DNA from: Epiperipatus broadwayi
Taxonomy: Eukaryota > Onychophora > Udeonychophora > Euonychophora > Peripatidae
DNA length: 64,000 bases
Direction of reading: 5' to 3'
NCBI GenBank assembly: GCA_028023455.1
Contig: JAQFVV010012420.1
Location: 1,674,001 to 1,738,000 of the forward strand
Shown here: positions 48,099 to 61,600 of the stretch, in pieces
Layout of the letters: each line of letters opens with the position of its first letter
How positions within the stretch are numbered: the stretch's first letter is position 1
Program-made: the position numbers and the translations under genes
Notes under the pieces: model-generated
Told to the model about the DNA's origin: nothing
Database searches by the model: none
Seen by the model: only the letters and a program-made list of their open reading frames with translations

Positions 48099-48381
48099 GT
48101 AATTTCATTAATTAGTATAAAAAATATGACTAGTCTAATTCCTGAAAAAAAGATAGAAAGTTAAATAATAAAAAGTTAAAGATGAGTTTTGCATTAACCA
48201 TATACATCAATCCAAAAATTGCAAATACACTCACTTTCTATTTAGCTTCCCTCAAATGTTTTCTTATGAAAAACTTAACACCTTAGTTTATGATAGTTTT
48301 TAAATATATTCTCTTATTAGTCATTTCCTTCTAATGACAAGTAATCATTTTGACACTTCTGTATCTTTCACACACTTTGTA

Positions 48382-48456
48382 ACATAAGTGGATTCTGTCA
48401 CAGTGGACATAAGTGGATTTTGTCACAGTGGACATAAGTGGATTCTGTCACTGCTG
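48382..48456. repeat. Tandem repeat, period 25 bp, three copies
   Basis: ACATAAGTGGATTCTGTCAC followed by AGTGG is repeated at 48382, 48407 and 48432. Copy 2 has one substitution and copy 3 ends in TGCTG. It is unusually GC-richer than the flanks. Confidence 0.95.
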
Positions 48457-50600
48457 TGCTTTAAAAACTATGTTTATATTCACCATAAAGTACTCTTTAA
48501 AGAAGTAATTATCATCTTCTTCACATGCCTAGTTCAATGAAAAACACTTACAATAATACATTTAGTGTGTTACTACTAGCAAGTTCAAAAATATATTGAT
48601 TAGTATTATGATGGAATTTTTAGACATTGTTTTGTATTGAAATAATTATTTATAAAATCTTTTCTATTATTATTTTATTAGTTTTAACAAAACATGTTTA
48701 TTTTACATTCATATTAGATGAATTACTAATTATATGCCTTTTCTCCATTAAAGCATCTTTGGGTAAATACCTGATTATAAGTTACATTTTTAATAAAAAA
48801 AAATTTAAATGACAAAGAATAATATCATTAATGAGTTTAATAAGGAAAAATTAAACATGTATTTTATTACTGTAATTAAATATTTGTTTACCTATGTTTG
48901 ATATTTATTATTTGTCTACCTATGTTATCAGCCAAGAAACAGTTGGTTGTTTCTGATCAAGTTAATTGCCTTTATAAAACTTTATATCGTAATAGATTCC
49001 TTTTACTTCTTTTTTTAATTTTTAAAAGATATTTTTATCTTTTATTCTTAAGAGCATTAATATATCATTTATGAAGTGACAGTGTTTCAAAAAAATTATA
49101 ATACTTTTTATAATTTATTTTCTGATTTTAATTAAACTTTAAATTTATTAAAAATTTATTATTCATTTTATCATTCATGAATTAAAATGTTTATATCAGA
49201 TTTTAAATTATTTTTTATAAGAATTTTTTAAAAAAGTTAATATTAAAATTTGTTCTAATACAGTTCGCATTATAATATTATAATTTATAATTTGCATATT
49301 TTTATTTTCATTTTAAGGCTATTTTCTAAAACTTAATACTTACGTTTACAATTTTACCTTGAAAGAACATTGCATTGTGGATAATTACCCATAATGCTGC
49401 TTACTTGAATTGAAAATGTTTTTTATTCATAAAGTTTAATAATGATAATAAAAAAATCTGTTAAATCTATAAAATTAGAAATTCAAATTAAATGATAACT
49501 TGATTTGAGATTATTAAATATTAATTTCTTAAATATTCCATGGCGACTGTTTTATTATGATGGATGGTTTTTTTTAAAATGGAAATTGCATTATTATTTT
49601 TTTTTAACCAATAAATTTTTCAAAGGAATGAAAATCTAATCATTTTATTGAAAACATTAATATTTCAGATGTTCAATCTAGTTAACATATTAAACTTTTA
49701 ATACATTTTTTTTATGAATATCTTTTGCAACTTTTCTCAGTAATCAGACAAACATACATAAAATACTATTCAGAATACTATTCAGTGTAATCTGTTGAAT
49801 TTTATTATTTATACTAATCATAATTTTTACTATAACTAAATCTATTCTAGTTATAATATTTTGATTGTAATATACCAAATGCTCAAAAAATCTATTTTGA
49901 ATTTATTGATATTAATGTAATAATCATGGGAGAAATTAAATAATGAAGGAAAGAAAATAGAGAGATAGAGAGGTTTTAAATTTAGAGGAAAGCATTTAAA
50001 AAAAGGTACTTGATATTTACCACATAATTGTAAAATCATTTTACTTTTTTATTTGTGTTTAAAATCAAGACATGGATTTATAATAGTTTTATAATAAATG
50101 CAACATTCTATAAAACCCAATAAAAATGTGTTTTATTTATTTTACTTTTTAAATTGAATTGAACAACAGTCCCTTTAATATAGATGAGGGCTGACCAAGG
50201 TTTTATACTAATGTGCCAATTTTTTCACACATTCACATGTGCCATACCATTTTCTAACTTCATGCAAATTCTCTCCCTCATCTAACATCCGATACATTGT
50301 TTAGTTCCAATACCTTTATTGTCTTTGACAATATATGGTTAATTTCTTCTTCACATAATTTTGATGACCTAATTTACAGCCAGACCACATTCCATTGCAT
50401 GCAATTTTGTCTACTCATTGTATTTTCAATCTTTTTTCATTAAGTATGCCAACTCAGCATGGAACTTAGTTTATTGCCATCTTTTGTTACTATGTACATA
50501 TATATAGTATAATATAAATAAGATGTTCATTAATTAAAAAATATTGTAACAACAATAAAAATAATGGGTAATTAATTATTACATGTAGTCTTTTAATATG
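48457..50600. other. AT-rich non-coding stretch
   Basis: The segment 50170-50470 is less AT-rich and might be retroelement debris, but no motif was identified. Nothing else is recognisable. Confidence 0.4.
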
Positions 50601-51156
50601 CAGAAGTACTTTTGGTTAATTGATTAATCCTCTTCAACTGCTATTAAATTCAAAAAATGTCATCAACTCAAATCCCAGGAATCCTGAATATTAATTTTAG
50701 CAGCTTGTCTATTAATTATATTCATTTTATTTCTATTTATGAAAATTGCCTCCTTATTATAGTTTCTCTATGAATAATCTTAACCCTTTCAAAATCAAAC
50801 TTAAATTTATATACATGTCTTTTCATGATCCAGGAAAACAAACAGTCATTAATTCATTATTATTTTTACTTTAATAATGATTTAATGACTGCTTCAGTTG
50901 TCTTGGATCATGAAAGGACATGTAAATATAAATTTAAGTTTGATCTTGAAAGTGTTAAGATTTTTCATGAAGAGAGAAACTATAATAAGGAGGCAATTTT
51001 CATAAATAGAAATAAAATGAATATAATTAATAGACAAGCTGTTAGCATTAAAATTCAGGATTCCTCGGATTTGAATTGATGACATTTGCTTTTGTTACAT
51101 TTTTTGAATTTAATAGCAGTTAAAGAAGATTAAGCAGTCAACCAAAAGTATTTCTG
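50601..51156. mobile_element. 556-bp palindromic element
   Basis: CAGAAGTACTTTTGGTTAAT (50601) pairs with CCAAAAGTATTTCTG (51142-51156). The inner blocks pair in order: CTGCTATTAAATTCAAAAAA, CCTGAATATTAATTTTAGCA, ATTGCCTCCTTATTATAGTT and ACATGTCTTTTCATGATCCA. The loop is around 50853-50881 (between CAGTCATTAA and TTAATGACTG). Arms are about 250 bp with scattered mismatches. The open frames of 84 codons (plus) and 63 codons (minus) are two readings of the same arm sequence and not genes. It has no similarity to families A or B. Confidence 0.85.
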
Positions 51157-51254
51157 TGGATTGAAAGATTGTATATAATAGTTAATTACCATTATACTTA
51201 TTATTTTTATTGTTATTATATATATATGTTAACTTTATTATGTAAATAATATAC

Positions 51255-51570
51255 AGTTGGAGTGCAGTTTGAAAGTTATAATTGCAATTTGAAAGATATA
51301 ATTGACTATTTGTTAGTCTGGATTCAGAACTGGTTAAATTTATCTATTTAATGAGGTTCATTTAAACTTCTTTGAATTAATAATTTCACTCATTGTTGTC
51401 AAGTTGCAATCTTTAATGTCTACATAAATATATTAGTCCATATATAAAGATGGATCTCCACCAATTTTGTTTAAAATAGGTTGCTTTGACAACAGATTGA
51501 AATTGTTGATTGTTATTGATATTGTATGATATTGTCATTGTTTAAGTGTTGATTGCTTTTATATATATTT
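51255..51570 (-). repeat. Dispersed repeat family C, copy 2 (minus strand)
   Basis: The reverse complement matches 4996-5305 over its whole length (see family C copy 1). It begins about 100 bp beyond the 556-bp palindrome. Identity looks like 80-85% by eye, so both copies are old. Confidence 0.75.
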
Positions 51571-54430
51571 ATGTATATTTATATTGTGTGTATATGTAAC
51601 AAGCATAGTAACAAATTTTAAGCAGTGTTAATATAAACAATTAAGTTGCTCTCTAGAAATCAAAATTCAATCAACTTTTTATTATGTATCTTATTTGGAA
51701 AGATATATTTGAATTACAAAAGTCAGTGAGTGAATGTTAAGGACTGAAATATTTTATTTGACATTGAGATTATATATAAATATTAATTAAGCACTATCTG
51801 TGTGGCTTCATGTTAATAGAAAATTACTAAATGTTTTAAAACAATTAAGTACCATAAAGCAAAAATTCATAGCCAATGTATATATATATAAGAATATAGT
51901 TTAAAAAAAGGATAAATGATAATGGATAAAGTTTTACTAGTAACTTATGCACAATAGAGTTGACTTTAATTTAAATATTCCTAAATTATTTGTTTAAGAG
52001 CTTTAGTATTTACCCTGGTAACAGACTGTAAATTCTTTAATCCATATTGAAATGTTTGAATTATACTATAACATCTATTGTTGACATATTTATACATATT
52101 TTCTTTAACATATTACCAAGTATAGAATGCACAGACAATTCGTCTCCTAGACACAGTTTTTTTTAATTACTTATTTTTTAAAAATAATAATAGTGTGCAA
52201 AATAAATTAACAATCAGTCCGCTACAATATTTTAAATAATTCTTCAAATATATTTTTATTAGCCTTATATATATATAAATTTGAATGGTTTTTATTTGTA
52301 TAACTCTCCAAATATTGCTCTAATCTTTTTAGTACATTTAATTTTTTTTCCAATAAAATAATATATTATTAATTTTTAAATATTACTTTTAGACGATGAA
52401 AAATTTCCTACAAATCACTTCTAATATAAACTTTCAAATTCTGTATTCACTGTGACTTTGCTTGCATTAGTAGTAAAATTCACATCTCCCCCCCCCCCCA
52501 AATAATTAAGTACCATAAAGCAAAACTCCTGTAGCCAATGTAATTCTCCAAAAAAAGAGAATGGAAATATTGCAAGATCAGCAATATTTGTTGAGTTATT
52601 AAATAACAAACAAATAAACTTTCAAATTTATATATAAAAGTTCATTACAGACATTTTATTAATACTGAAAATCTCTCCAATAAGAGTTGAAATTTTTTTA
52701 TTTTTCATAAGGTAGACATTTCTGGATTACAATCTTCAAAAATTATAATCTTGACAAAACAAATTTAATAATTTTTCTTTACTGCTCCTATAAATATGTG
52801 GAAAATGATGTTGAGAAAATATTCTGTATAATGAAGTAAAGTATTTTTTAAAGTATTAAATATGCAATGAACAAGGCCAAGTATAAAAGCTTATATATTT
52901 TTCATTAATATTTTATAATCCATTAACTTTTTCTCTGATGAAAATTAAACTATTTTTTATTAAACAAATTATCTTTTTAAAAACAACAACAACAAAAAAC
53001 AAATACTAACCCAAATTCAAGTAATATAGATTATGCCAAGCAAAGTTTTCAGTAAAATTGAAATTTACAATTAATTAGGAAATTCAAAAGATAACTGGAA
53101 AATTCATATACAAAATACTAGTATGGTTTACAACCAGCGCATATTGAAAGATGTAAGATTTGTTTCCTATAATGATACTTGTAAAGTTGACAATTTAGAA
53201 AAAATAGAAGACAAAATATTACATTTTGAAATTATAAAAAATCTAAGCAAAAAGGTCGATTCATCAATAAAACTATATTAAATTATCAAAATATTTAAAA
53301 TATAAAAAAAGGATATACTTAAAAATAATTAATTTTTCCAAAATTATTTTCATTCAAATTCAATCTTTTAAATATTTATATCACTAAGTTTCATGTTTCA
53401 AGATAAATGGTGATTATCTAAGTCATTTTGGATTTACAGATAATAATGCTATTTCTGTAACAATAGTCTATAGCTTGCAATCAAGAATTTACATATTTTA
53501 GTCAGTTTAAAGAAAGGATTAAAAGGACTAAAATTTAATTTAATAAAACTAAAATAATATTTAACAAATTCATATTTCATCAAAGTGTGAATATGTACTA
53601 TGTATAACCAATGGAAATAAAATTGGATAGGTAGACAGTTAGATCTTCTTCAGTCAGGCAAATAAAATTGAAGAAATAAATTGAATTAAAATGACTTGGA
53701 ATACATTTGCTAAAGTATGTTCTTATACTTAAAAAAAAAAATAATAATCAATATTTTGCCTTTTTAGTTGTGACATATGGAATATGAATTCTCAAGTGAA
53801 ATTTTTACCAGAGGAATCATAAAGAAGAATTAAAAAAAAAGTAAAATGATTTGATTTGATTATTATTATTATTAGAATATTTATAAAATTAAAAAAAAAA
53901 ACTAAATAAAGATAGACTAATAATCCTCAACTGAATGCCAAAAGATAAGAAATGTTTTTGTAATGTATATTAAAGGTGGAAAAATAAAATAAGTAAGCTT
54001 GCTAGTTCACTGTGAAAAAGAACAGTATATATCAATTTTTTTATGAAAAATATTGGAAAAGCTTTTATTCTAATATGAGATAACATGGTATAAAAAGAAT
54101 TTCAACATTTTAATGTATTAAGAATTAGTTTAATGAAATGCAAAAAAAAAAATTAATAAAATTAATAGACAATTTAAAGTGAAAATAAATATGATTTTTG
54201 AATAGAACGTTATACAGTTAGTTAGTATTCTTAACTATTCATACAATTGACTTTCTAGTAATAGAAGTATCTATAACAGCATTAGAGTGAACTTTATTTA
54301 AATAAGCTTTTAATTAATTTAATATATCCAGCACACAGTTCTTTTTTTCAAAATAGTTCATATATATCTAATATAGAAATAAAACAAACTAACTCCTTTT
54401 TTAAACTTGATTTTTTATGACTATAATCAT
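51571..54430. other. AT-rich non-coding stretch with a short direct repeat
   Basis: AATTAAGTACCATAAAGCAA followed by a TAGCCAATGTA block occurs at about 51843 and again at about 52505. A C12 run lies at about 52488-52499. No coding relic was recognised. Confidence 0.45.
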
Positions 54431-54482
54431 GAAAAAGAAATCCAACGTTTCGACTATTTTTTATAGTCTTTTTCAAGGCACA
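54431..54482 (-). ncRNA. Hammerhead-ribozyme-like hairpin, degenerate
   Basis: On the minus strand the sequence reads TTGAAAAA, then a perfect 6-bp stem GACTAT-AAAAA-ATAGTC, then GAAACG. This matches the layout CUGANGA, stem II, GAAAC of a hammerhead core. The first block deviates at the positions of C3 (now T) and G8 (now A), two bases that pair with each other in active hammerheads, so the pair would be kept as U-A. Such motifs occur in Penelope-like retroelements of animals. Stems I and III and a cleavage site could not be assigned, so activity is doubtful. Confidence 0.35.
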
Positions 54483-57280
54483 CTAAAATAAAATATATAT
54501 ACAATAAATATCACATATTCCAAAAAAAAAAAAAAATTAAATTAATTAAAAATTACAAAATATATCCATAACCAAAATTTTCTTTTTTTTACCTTATCTC
54601 ACTCCCCTTTCCTATTACAATCACAACTTAAACACAACTAATTCCCCTTTAAAAATCTATATATATATCAAATAAAAACTTTTAATTAAAAACCTATTGT
54701 TTTCTTTTATCTTTTTCTATTAACATCCTATTTAATTCTGGTTTTATTTCATTTATGTATACACCCTCTTTTATTATCCTTTCATTATATGACTTAATAC
54801 ATTCCAAAGGTTGTATTTTAGAAATAAGCTCTTTAACGTCTTGTTTGTAATATTGTATGAAGCAAATATTTGGATAAGTAGAAAATTGTTGCAAGTTTTT
54901 ATGGATTTGAGATATGAATAATTAAAAAAAGAAATTGAAAAAATGTTAATATTGAAGCACTGTGTTAACAAAAATAGATTTGTGAAGGTTGTAATGAAAG
55001 ATTTTGTGAAAACTAAAAGAAAGAAATAAAAAAAAAAATTTCACTGAATATATAAAAGAAATGAATAGTTATGAGTACTTGAAAAATGCAAAATAGGAGA
55101 GAAAATCTTGGAGAAAGTTATTGAATTTATGTGAGAATCTACCTTGGAAAATAACCATTTATGATGTTGATGATGTTTGTGGATAATTACTCTGTTTAAC
55201 CTATTAATATACACATTTTATTATTTACAGTTCAGGTATAGACCTTATTATATATCTTCATCCTCAGAGTTTTGTATGTTGAGCAAGCCACATTCAACTA
55301 ATCCACTTTCTGTAATCTTCCAGCTTAGACTTATAGAGATGTAGGTGGATAGGGAGTGACAGAGAGAATGATACAAATGTATATGTATAATAATGTATTC
55401 CCTAGAGTGCCAAATTGTAACTACATCAACTGGTTGCAGTGCCATCTTGAGATCATCAGCATCTGACAAATGGTCAGTCTGTGAGGGAAGCAAGTTGCAC
55501 ACTTTAAAAATAAACATTTTGTATAATTATAATAATAATAATTTAAGTTGTAAAAAGTATATTTAGTTTTATATTTTGAACTCCATAATTATTACATAAA
55601 TGAATTAATGTCAAATTATTAAAAAATAAAGCAAGTTTCCTCCACAGACTCACACATAAGCCATATGAATCCAACAGCTATATGATCTCTCGTGGTAGTT
55701 ATGACAATCCAGTTCTAAATTTCTTATATTGAATTGATCAGAATAGGTTGGTAATCCATGCAGATAACTTCAAGAATCAGACTCACAAGAAATATTAAAA
55801 TCTTATTATTAAAATAAAAGAAGAAGAGGAGTCTTCACTACTCCCTCCCAACCTATTAACTATCTCTCTGTTCTCCACTAGACCACCCTCCTAAGTTACA
55901 ATTAATTACTTTTAAATGTTTGTCTCTCCATCACATCACTAACACCAATGGGCTTAACTCAATACCATTTTTCACAACCACACAGGAGCATAATGTACAG
56001 TATTATTATTAACTTAATAACTCCTTATTGTAGTCTTATTAGATCAGTAATGATCACCTTGTTATTTGAAAATTTTCTTGACTATAAAACCTCTCACTCT
56101 CAGGTCTTGACCTATGGTGAGGAGCTAATAATCACTTTCAAGTTTATTGCAAATCATTGAACACTATCCCAGTGACTTTAAGTCAAATAGACATACACTC
56201 ATTCTGTAAGATAATGTCTATTCTTAACTAAGGATAATACTCCTAAATCATAATAATAATAATAAATATTAGTAACTACTAAACAGTTATTTAAATGCAA
56301 TAATGATTTATAATAAATTTTGACTAGTTCCTTAGCAGCTGGGAATGTGTTCAAATATCAGGAGTGAAAATGGGATTTGATATTTACTCAAGACATTAGT
56401 ACTAATGCAACAAACTTGATAAACTAGAAAATTAAATTTATCTAAAATTATTCTCTCCCAGATGCTTGCCATATGATTAATATAATATCACATATAAACA
56501 AGTGTTTTAGCAGATCAATTCTTAAGTCTCAATGAATGAATGGTAAAAATAAATAAACATTTATGGAGTAGCAATCCCTATCAAAGAGTTTTCATGACAC
56601 ATTGTACTGGAAATCATGTAATATTTTCTGTAAATTTTATATCTTAAATTTCTGGAATCAATGGATACCCAAGCATTAAGACACAACAACAAAGTTTATA
56701 ATTCAAACAAACTATTTATTAACATTAAACAATAAATACTACAATATAAAACATCGTAGTGATCCAATAAAAAAATGAAATCATGATTACAAACTGAATT
56801 TAAAATGGATCTACATTGGCTACAGGGTATAAGTCTTTTAGAGTCTATCCCAACTTAGACAGAGCCCTCGTCCCCTCAGTGACACTTACATACTATTACT
56901 GGGGACAAATAAAGATTATTTTATAAATTATTTGATAACTATTTTTGATCCATGGTACCTCATTTAACATTAATTGTTTTCTTTCTATAGCAGCCTTCAT
57001 CCATATTAAGATCGTGATAGTATAATTATTATTAAAGCACTTAGCTTATAGCCCTTCTAAAACTAAACTAGTGTTTCATTTTATTCCACTCACAAATTCG
57101 CATTTTTTAAAATTTAATTTGACTTTGCAATTTAAGTTTACAACTAATTTTTCGAGCTATTATTTCTCATAACTTAATGCTTAACTTCTAGTTACTACTT
57201 AAAGGATAATTAAGAAACTATATTCATGCACACACATATTTGTATTATCTACTATGGCCCCAACATGAGTTTTTCCACCA
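54483..57280. other. AT-rich, then less AT-rich, unidentified stretch
   Basis: From about 55600 the composition becomes more mixed and C-richer on the plus strand. A 66-codon minus-strand frame (54694-54894, lysine- and glutamate-rich) lies upstream of the hammerhead-like hairpin on the same strand and might be Penelope-like debris, but no motif supports this. An 89-codon minus-strand frame (55248-55517) resembles nothing known. AATAAA occurs at 56908 in CCCCTCAGTG-flanked DNA, without other gene signals. Confidence 0.35.
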
Positions 57281-57362
57281 TGGTCTTACTAGTCTAGTGG
57301 TGACTTGCTTCAGCCTGAACCAGAGATCATGCACATTGCTTGTTTGGGTTCAAATTATAAAT
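57281..57362 (+). repeat. tRNA-like sequence (SINE head)
   Basis: TAGTCTAGTGG (57290-57300) matches the A-box consensus at every position. TGGGTTCAAATTATAAATCC (57344-57363) contains a B box GGTTCAAATT with few mismatches. The spacing is about 45-50 bases. This is probably a SINE head. Confidence 0.5.
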
Positions 57363-58461
57363 CCCAGATTTAAAAAAATTATTGATTCGATTACTAGCTG
57401 CAAGCTATGCTCAGCTAAACTATGCATCAATTTCTGAATTGTGTTTTTACATATAATTTCCTACAGCAAATACTTCTCTTAACGGATAACTAATGACCTA
57501 TCAAAATAGTACACACTATTTCATATAATCTTAAATACTAATAATAATACTTTTGCAGGAGAAAATAAATCAATAGACTACATCTTAGTGATAGCATAAA
57601 CCTAAGGGTTGCCTTCTAGCTGAGGCTATGAGATATATGAGGAGCTTATCACTGCACATATAAAAGAATGTATGCTAAATCACCACATACTATGACCGTA
57701 TAAAAATATTTTTCCTACAAAGTAAACTAATAAAAATGGAGCTGGGAATACCTCCTCGATCTCCTAAATACTTTCAAAATTGAGATGTATCTAATCATGA
57801 GAGAGCTATGCTCCATCTCATCCTTTGAGATGATAAGAACTAAACTCACCTCGAACAAACAAAGGTCATTCGAGCTCTCATTGTACATAAGGATTTCATA
57901 GTATTGATGCATGAATCGACAATTCTAAATTTAGTCTAATACGACTTAAGAATAAAATTTTATTTAAATGTTAACTCTCTAAACTAAGATATGGTCATCA
58001 TTTCTTTAAACGCACAGACATCTTAATTAACTCACTCTCCAGGGCATAGTAATCAAACACTTTAACAAATATATATGTGAATAAATAAACGTGCAAATAT
58101 TCATTTAAACTACTAACAAAGTAATATTTCTAAACCTCTTCCATACTTTCACATTTTCACTGGCATTTCATAATAAAATAAAATATGGGCTCAAACATTT
58201 AAGCAATGGATAAAGTATATTAGCTATCTTAACCTGAGTTTAATACCGGGTCACTATAGCCCTTAATTAAAAATACATAATTAATTAGATTTAAACACAT
58301 AACATAGCAATAAATATAATAATAATATTTTTTTTTACTTAGTCTCTTTTATCTCACTGCACCATTCGCAATTGCTCTCCATCGCAGATTAAAGTTTATC
58401 CATATTTAAATAAACACATATCCTTTTTTAAGGGAAATAATACACAGCTATAGCATAAGGA
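57363..58461. other. Less AT-rich, unidentified stretch
   Basis: CG dinucleotides and C-rich words are commoner than in most of the window. A 61-codon minus-strand frame (57727-57912) resembles nothing known. No retroelement motif was recognised on either strand. Confidence 0.35.
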
Positions 58462-58615
58462 GTTCGAAGTTATCCAACTGGCAATGCTTCTTTAGTAAAA
58501 CTAAACCTAAAGACACGCAATTTTAAATGTTAAAATGAATTCGAAGTTATCCCACTGGCAACTTTTATTTAGTAAAACTGAATTTAAATATGCACATTTT
58601 AGTAAGTAAGTAGTT
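58462..58615. repeat. Two-copy tandem duplication, period about 77 bp
   Basis: TTCGAAGTTATCCAACTGGC at 58463 recurs as TTCGAAGTTATCCCACTGGC at 58540. Both are followed by TTTAGTAAAACT (58491 and 58569). Confidence 0.85.
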
Positions 58616-61600
58616 ACGTTAAATATTAGGATCCTTGTTAATCCCTTATAGAACTTTATATTTTTGTGATATCATTCACTCGATGGTTATTTATTTTTCT
58701 AGTTTAGTTTCCCTTGCTCGATAAATTCAATCATTCCTTGCGTTTTTCTTTTCAATATTAAAATTATACTATTTATTTAGACATTTAGTTTAAAATAGAT
58801 GCTCTATAGTAAATTTAAAGACACATTTAACAGTTGTTCGGTTACTAGTCCTTACATTTTAATTTAAATCGGTTATTCTAACAGATATTTTATTTTAAAC
58901 ATTTCTGCTAAAATTTTTCTCTCACAATGCAAAAGTTTTCCTTTGATGATAAAAATTAAAACAGTAAACTGAAGCTTAAATTTTATTTTGTCTGCTAGTC
59001 TTTTCTTACAATTCATTAAAAACATCCATTCAAGTACTATAAGTAAAATATGTATGACAGAATAAATATCAATCAAAGTTTGTACCTGAAATCCTTTATG
59101 ATTTAGGACTTCAGCTGAGCTAGCAAAATCTTAGTTACAGTTGACTTCAGAAGGAAATTTGGTGTGTCCCACTTGGTTGGTTATCTAGTGACACATTTTA
59201 TAATGAAAACTATACACTTAAATTATATTATTCATAAGTCAGATGATGATGGTCAAGCTAAAAATTATTACGAGTTCACTTAACACGGATAATTTTAGAG
59301 AAGGCCCTCCTTAATCTGTAATCCCTTATTTATAAGCTCCGCCCATCCATTCTCCTCCTGACCTGCCCATTTAACCTTTGACCCATGTTATTAGGTGTTA
59401 ATTGGTTCATCAATATAATTTTGACACTAATTATTCACAATTTAACTTTATTCCACGTATAAAATATGTCGGAAAAATTGAGAGAAAAATCTTTTCAATA
59501 AAAAAAACAGACTAAAATTTTGATTGAAGATTTATGAATGAAGATGACTAATGATTTATTCAAAATTAAGATAAAGTAATTGTTCTCCCAATTATCTTTC
59601 CAAGGGTATATTGCATGATATATAAAACTTTGAGATTATGTCTATAATTAAAATTTCATATATTACACACACGCACATGCACGCACATTTTAATAATAAT
59701 AATATTTATCATCTACTTGTAGAAAATTTCAAGTAGTATAAAACCTATGTCATAATTTTAAAATTTTACAGCTATCATTCCCCCAAATTAAGTATTAAAC
59801 AATCGCTATACTAAACAGGTTAAATTTCCTGACTGTTTATATTAAACTTTCACTAAAAAAAAAATCATTTGTTTAGTTTAATATTTAAGTTTTTATAAAC
59901 AAACAGGTTCAAAATTTTACTGTGCGTGAGATCTATATCCCCTTCTACGCACTTAATAAAAACAATATTATACATTTTAATAAAAATACAGACATAATTT
60001 AGTCTATATATTAGATATGAGATTTTTAATTTCTAAAAAAAAAAAAATTCTGATTATTCTTTAATCTAAAAACACAGATTAAAAAAAAAAAAATTCTTTT
60101 CACACTATTCAAAACCAGCATTACTCTTCATAGATCTTAGGTTTCTCTAAAGAAAACTAAAGATTATAATATAGAAACTCAATATGTGCTTAAACAATAC
60201 ACGTCATGCATACCAATATTCTAAGAACAATTACAAATGGAGGGGAGAGGGTATTCTCTGTTCATTTTCATAATATTATAAATAGTTGTAACTATAATGA
60301 GAAAGAATATTTAAATAAGTCAAGAATAATACAATGGCAATGTTGACAAATTTTCTAATTTAAACTGATATAATAATATTAATTATATCTTATTTTTATA
60401 AAATTCATATATAGTAAACATGTCTACTATATATTGTTGGAAAGGTAAATTTATTAAAATAAACAGCAACTCAGCATATATTTAAAGTATACTTGTAATG
60501 CTAGAAAGCATAAAGAATGATTTAAATGTATGTCGAGTTATTTATTGCAATAAATTTGCCTATTTAGCTGCACGAGTTACGTTTTTATATTAGGAGTGTT
60601 ATATATGGTTATTAAAGTAATTAGTATTTAAAGTTATACATTTAAATTACAAAATTTATCAACTACTATTGTATATTACCTTGGTTTATTTAAATTTTCA
60701 CTCCTGTTATTATAGAATGATAGTTATAATCTATTTATAATTCTAAGTAAATGGAAAATGGGTATTTTTTCTAATTATTTGTTAATTGTCTGTAATATTG
60801 GGAGGCATGGAAAGTGTAGTATAAACGTATGTTGAGTTGTTATTTATAGTAAGAAATTTGCCCGTCTAATAATATCCAGTAGATATATTTATATGCGCTT
60901 GTGAAAAAACTTCATTTTTAAAAGAATTTTTTAACTTCAAGGGTATGTTAAAATAAACTTCAAAATAAATATCTATTTTTTTTGCTGCAGTTGTCATAAC
61001 TATATTTTCAAAAAAATATTTTAGAATATTTTTTTACTAAATATTTTTTGACATTTCTGTTGACGTGTCATTTGAAAATGTTTCAAAAAAATATTTTTCA
61101 AATGTATATATATTAACGTATGGTTTTAAAGTTAAAATTTACCCTGCTAGTCAAATATTCCTTAAGTCTCCAGATATTTTAATCACAATTAGCAATTTCT
61201 TTTGATCCACACATATAGCAATGTTTTTAAAACTAAGTACATATTGAATTTTATTTTGCCTAAACTTTTTTCGACAAGATTTTGTAAAAGTAAAAATAAA
61301 ATTCCACTGACACATTTTAAATATTTATCTTTTTATCTGATTATCATAATGGTAGAGAAAATAAAGGAATAACATGGGTAATATAAGTCATCTTCATCAA
61401 AGTTTCATTGTTTTATAGATCACAGAAAATGAGCAAAAAATCAACATCAAAACCCATTATAATCCTTGAGAATGGGGTTAAAAACTATGGAATGTAAAGT
61501 TTTGAGCTAATCATCATTAAGTCAAGACCAATTTAGAGAGTGATATTATAAAACAATTAATATTTTATCTGCTCATACATTTTTAAGTATTAAAATGATT

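Noticed and set aside
50825-51085. Plus-strand 84-codon and minus-strand 63-codon frames
   Set aside because: Both lie in one arm of a palindrome, and the overlap is explained by inverted repeat structure. No domain was recognised.
54694-54894. Possible Penelope-like protein fragment on the minus strand near the hammerhead-like hairpin
   Set aside because: Only Lys/Glu-rich composition supports it; no reverse transcriptase or GIY-YIG motif could be found.
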